In this document: positions 60,906-64,000 of the stretch, piece after piece
How the letters are laid out: the number at the start of each line of letters is the position of its first letter
Position numbering within the stretch: position 1 is the stretch's first letter
DNA from: an uncultured Paracoccaceae bacterium
Lineage (GTDB): Bacteria; Pseudomonadota; Alphaproteobacteria; Rhodobacterales; Rhodobacteraceae
Assembly (NCBI GenBank): GCA_947503925.1
Contig: CANNFQ010000005.1
Location: forward strand, 214,106 to 278,105
Direction of reading: 5' to 3'
Length of the DNA: 64,000 nt
Position numbers and translations under genes: made by a program
The notes under the pieces: generated by a model
Seen by the model: only the letters and a program-made list of their open reading frames with translations
What the model was told of the DNA's origin: nothing
Database searches by the model: none

Positions 60906-62135
60906 TCATTCCGTCTGCATATCAAAGCCAAGATGCCTGGCCACCGTAAAGATGTCCTTGTCACCACGACCACACATATTCATCACCAGCAGATGGTCGT
61001 TGGGCAGATCAGGGGCGATTTTCATGACATGGGCCAGCGCATGGGACGGCTCCAACGCGGGTATGATCCCTTCCTGCGCGCAGCATAGCTGAAACGCCTC
61101 CAGCGCCTCGACATCGGTGATCGCGACGTATTTGGCACGGCCGATTTCATGCAACCAGGCATGTTCCGGCCCGATCCCCGGATAGTCCAGCCCGGCAGAG
61201 ATCGAAAACCCTTCAAGGATCTGCCCAACATCATCCTGCAGAAGATATGTACGATTGCCGTGCAACACGCCCGGGCGACCACCGGTCAGGGACGCGCAAT
61301 GCTCCATCTTGGCATTCACGCCTTTGCCGCCAGCCTCGACCCCGATAATATTGACATCCTTGTCGTCAAGGAACGGGTAAAACAGGCCCATCGCATTGGA
61401 GCCGCCGCCAATCGCCGCAATCAGCGTATCGGGCAAACGGCCCTCTGCGGCCATCATTTGTTCCTTGGTTTCCTTGCCGATAATGGCCTGAAAATCGCGC
61501 ACCATGGCGGGGTACGGGTGTGGGCCAGCGACAGTACCAATACAATAAAACGTATCATGAACGTTCGTCACCCAGTCGCGCAGTGCATCGTTCATGGCGT
61601 CCTTCAGGGTACCACGACCGGAGGTAACAGGCACAACCTCTGCCCCCAAAAGCCGCATGCGGAAGACGTTCGGCGCCTGGCGTTCCACATCATGCGCGCC
61701 CATGTAGACAACGCATTTCAGACCGAACTTTGCGCAAACGGTGGCTGTGGCCACGCCATGTTGCCCGGCACCGGTTTCGGCGATGATCCGGGTCTTGCCC
61801 ATGCGGCGGGCTAGGATGATCTGTCCCAAAACATTGTTGATCTTATGCGCGCCGGTATGGTTCAGCTCATCCCGCTTGAGATAGATTTTCGCACCACCAA
61901 GATGCTGGGTCAGACGATCCGCATAATAAAGCGGGCTGGGACGACCCACATAATGGGTCCAGAGGTCATGCATTTCTGCCCAGAACGACTCATCGGTCTT
62001 GGCGTTCTCATATTGCGCCTCAAGTTCGAGGATCAGGGGCATCAGCGTTTCAGAGACGAAGCGACCCCCAAAATCGCCAAAGCGGCCCTTTTCATCGGGA
62101 CCTGTCATGAAGCTGTTGAAAAGATCATTGGGCAT
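60906..62135 (-). CDS. trpB: tryptophan synthase beta subunit
   Basis: A 409-residue PLP enzyme joining indole and serine. The PLP lysine is in [14 protein letters not shown]; phosphate-binding GGGSNAMG and the monovalent-cation/Glu region ([15 protein letters not shown]) are present. The ATG at 62135 gives the usual N-terminus ([19 protein letters not shown]). trpF, its normal neighbour in this group, is not in the window. Confidence 0.96.
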   Translation of the reverse strand: MPNDLFNSFMTGPDEKGRFGDFGGRFVSETLMPLILELEAQYENAKTDESFWAEMHDLWTHYVGRPSPLYYADRLTQHLGGAKIYLKRDELNHTGAHKINNVLGQIILARRMGKTRIIAETGAGQHGVATATVCAKFGLKCVVYMGAHDVERQAPNVFRMRLLGAEVVPVTSGRGTLKDAMNDALRDWVTNVHDTFYCIGTVAGPHPYPAMVRDFQAIIGKETKEQMMAAEGRLPDTLIAAIGGGSNAMGLFYPFLDDKDVNIIGVEAGGKGVNAKMEHCASLTGGRPGVLHGNRTYLLQDDVGQILEGFSISAGLDYPGIGPEHAWLHEIGRAKYVAITDVEALEAFQLCCAQEGIIPALEPSHALAHVMKIAPDLPNDHLLVMNMCGRGDKDIFTVARHLGFDMQTE

Positions 62136-62732
62136 GTGACACCTGCTATATTGCGCCAGACAGCAGTATCGGCAAGTGCGGTAATGGTAAAGTGGCAGCT
62201 GGGGTCGCATGCGCCGCTACAAGGCTTCTCAAAAAGCCTTGTCAAATTCCTTTAAAGTAATTTGCCTATTCCAGCAGCCGCAAAGGTTCAGCATTACAGA
62301 AGATGACCTATTGCCCGGCATTTTCCACAGCGCGGAAGCCACGCCTGCGCAATTCTGCCTCGAAAACGCTGCGACCAATCAAACGCTCAACATCGCGCAC
62401 TTGACGGCGCTCAACGCCACCGTCGCTTGCCGCCCGCGATGAGAAAATCTGCCGCATCCAGCGATCAGAAGAGATACATGGCGACAATGCGTAAGCGTTG
62501 CATCTGACCCTTCCCAGCAGACCTTCCAGATTTAGCAACAGAAGGCTACAGTGGCGCTACGCACCACCGGGGAGCCAAAACATAGCATGTCCGGCCCCAA
62601 ACCGCCATTTCCGTACTGGCTAGTCTGCTGCGGTTGCAGCCTGAAAAGAAGGCACTCGCTGCAAACGCGAAGTGGTAGCCATTGATTTCAGAAAAATGGC
62701 TGCCCCGGGGAGAAGCGGTCGGTTCTTAACAC
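62136..62732. other. gene-free region between trpB and the DUF2130 remnant
   Basis: About 600 bp. Open frames are short and lack coding character, no tRNA or hairpin terminator was recognised. It may hold degraded sequence, in line with the broken gene and insertion sequence next to it. Confidence 0.5.
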
Positions 62733-63883
62733 TCAGTCATCTTTATCGATCAGCAACGCCTCAACGCTTTCAATTTCCGGCATCGACCGGCCCGCGATTC
62801 CCTGCAAGTCGCCATGCATCCCAACTGTTGATACAATGACCAGATCAATCTGTTTGGCCCGTACCGCCCATTGCTTTTCCATAAAGACACGTTCCTTGCG
62901 CAGGTTGTCCTGCATGTCCTCGAAGCGTTCGACAATAGAATCAACGCGTTGTTTGAATTGGGTTCCGGTCAGATAGTCATAGATCATTTCCATTTTGGTT
63001 TCCTGCCCCATCGCGCGGCCTTTGGCGTTTGCCACATCGATCAACCCTTGGCGCAAAGACGATGCAAGCGGAACGGCATAGCGCGGGGCGCATACCCAGA
63101 TGCCGTCGACCATGCCGAAACTGTCGATCCCTTCGGGCAACGCCTGTGAGGTAATCACTGCGACCTCGCATCCGGCAGCTCGTTGGTCATCACGCAGTTT
63201 TGCCAGCCAACCGGCGGTCCAGTTCCTGGTCCGTTTGCTTTCCCACAGAATACTGCCAGCGGTGCCATTCGCGGCTGCGACCTCTTGGCGGACATCCGCA
63301 CCGCTGACGCCCTTGGCAACGGGAAGGAAGTCATCCATCGGAAACGCCGCGCCAAGGGTGTCTTCCAGCACAATTTCCGCCGCTTCTCCCCGGGGTTTGC
63401 ACCGAGCCTTGTTCGGATTTCTGTTTCAGGGCTTCGATCTGGCGTTTCATGCCCTTTATGACTTGTTCTTGTTCGGCCAGCTTTAGTTCAGCTTTCCGTT
63501 TGGCTCGCGAGTCAGCTTTTCCGTCAGTCTGGACGTTCTGCGGCAAGCCTTTTCTGCAAGTTTAGCTCCATCTCAGCTTCTTTGTCCTTAAGCTCCTGTT
63601 CGCGCATCAGCGCCGCCGCTTGCGCCATCTGAGCCTCTCGCAACTTTTCCTCCTGTGCCTTGATGCGGCTCTCAAGCGCGGCCTGTTCCGCCGCGGTTTC
63701 AGCTTTGGCCGCATCCTTGGCCTGTGCCTGTGCTTCGGCAAGAGCCTTGGCCGCGTTTACCTCTTGCTTGGCCAACTCATCTTGGAAAGACGCCCGGAGT
63801 TCGGCCAGCATCGGGCCGGCAAGCTGCTCGGTCAACTCAATTTCTGTGGAGCATTTTGGGCACTGGATCTTCAACTCGGACAT
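62733..63883 (-). pseudogene. DUF2130 protein gene broken by several frameshifts
   Basis: The three minus-strand frames together make a DUF2130 protein of ~383 codons. Frame one gives the zinc-ribbon start and coiled coil (LKIQCPKCSTEIELTEQ to LNLQKRLAAERPD, stop at 63524). A short piece (LTEKLTRE) follows in a second frame and KRKAELKLAEQEQ in a third. After a further shift near 63395 the conserved domain (LEDTLGAAFPMDDFLPVAKG, SILWESKRTRNWTAGWL) continues to the stop at 62733. Three shifts within ~160 bp point to decay; sequencing error is the alternative. Family function is unknown, nuclease-like. Confidence 0.75.
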
Positions 63884-63923
63884 GCGTTCGCCTCAGCAAT
63901 AGGTGGTTCGTTAACATACGATG

Positions 63924-64000
63924 TGACCTGCCCCCCGAAACTTCCCTCGTTGTGATGTAGAGTTTGCTCAACCTTTTGAAGGAGCAAACAGATGCGAAAG
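63924..64000 (+). mobile_element. left end of a probable IS3-family insertion sequence (cut by window)
   Basis: From 63924 the sequence TGACCTGCCCCCCGAAAC resembles the terminal inverted repeat of IS3-family elements, and 68 bp later GGAG precedes an ATG (63992) whose first codons read M-R-K, as in many IS3 orfA genes. Only the first three codons lie in the window, so this is based on the end sequence and spacing. Confidence 0.5.

Noticed and set aside
40..64000. rRNA operons, riboswitches and further tRNAs
   Set aside because: None seen by eye apart from tRNA-Ser; a covariance-model scan would be needed to exclude small RNAs.

Overview
The window looks like a chromosomal segment of a marine-type alphaproteobacterium, most likely Rhodobacterales/Roseobacteraceae. 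This is inferred from the gene repertoire (lldD, nnrS/nnrU with an Rrf2 regulator, hmuSTUV facing a TonB heme receptor, the pth-DUF2332 pair, PA14/RTX/Hint proteins) and the GC-rich codon use of the right two thirds. It splits into a mobile, AT-richer left part (1-25.6 kb) and an ordinary core part (25.6-64 kb).

Left part, 1-21,252: the body of a large Tn7-like transposon. tnsA, tnsB and tnsC run leftward as one overlapping operon (tnsC leaves the window), with a small HTH regulator upstream. Three abutting 21-22 bp repeats plus a terminal ACA at 21,183-21,252 look like the right transposon end and sit exactly where homology to a type I methyltransferase gene (hsdM) begins, so the element seems to have split hsdM. 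The cargo has two modules. The first (5.1-10.9 kb, plus strand) is a winged-helix/TPR regulator, a vanadium-haloperoxidase/PAP2-type enzyme with a Thr-Ala-Met repeat, a subtilisin-like protease and a small unknown protein. The second (20.9-11.4 kb, minus strand) is the most striking: a dedicated sigma-like factor, an unknown coupled protein, an ImmA/IrrE-UvrD helicase-Fe/S nuclease-like fusion, a UbL-UbL-E2 fusion, a JAB-E1 fusion, a DUF6527-type zinc protein, a four-helix membrane protein and a DndC-like PAPS-reductase-family enzyme. I read it as a ubiquitin-like modification system joined to a DNA-processing and sulfur-chemistry module, probably a defence system, travelling on a transposon.

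21.25-25.6 kb: a decayed type I R-M island (hsdM 3' fragment, hsdS, a DndB/DGQHR-like protein with a TIR-like C-terminus broken by a one-base homopolymer shift, and a DUF4145/DUF5655-type protein; no hsdR) lying against the 3' end of tRNA-Ser(GCT), a classic island insertion point.

Core, 25.9-64 kb: a radical-SAM/DUF4130 DNA-metabolism pair; a RoxA-like diheme cytochrome; ychF; trpA; a prolyl oligopeptidase; lldD behind a 9+9 bp palindrome; nnrU-nnrS-rrf2; a complete heme-uptake locus (hmuSTUV divergent from hmuR-hyp-exbB-exbD-exbD2-tonB, the second ExbD having Asn in place of the essential membrane Asp); an MFS transporter; a chemotaxis receptor; a universal stress protein; rplY; a PA14/RTX/Hint protein; pth; DUF2332; a serine hydrolase; DUF2237; then a cluster of two secreted PepSY-like proteins with long Asp/Glu tails flanking a 2-oxoglutarate oxygenase, with a membrane-bound LuxR-type regulator; trpB (29 kb from trpA, opposite strand); and a frameshifted DUF2130 gene next to the left end of a probable IS3-family element. 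One tRNA was found. No rRNA and no CRISPR array were seen.
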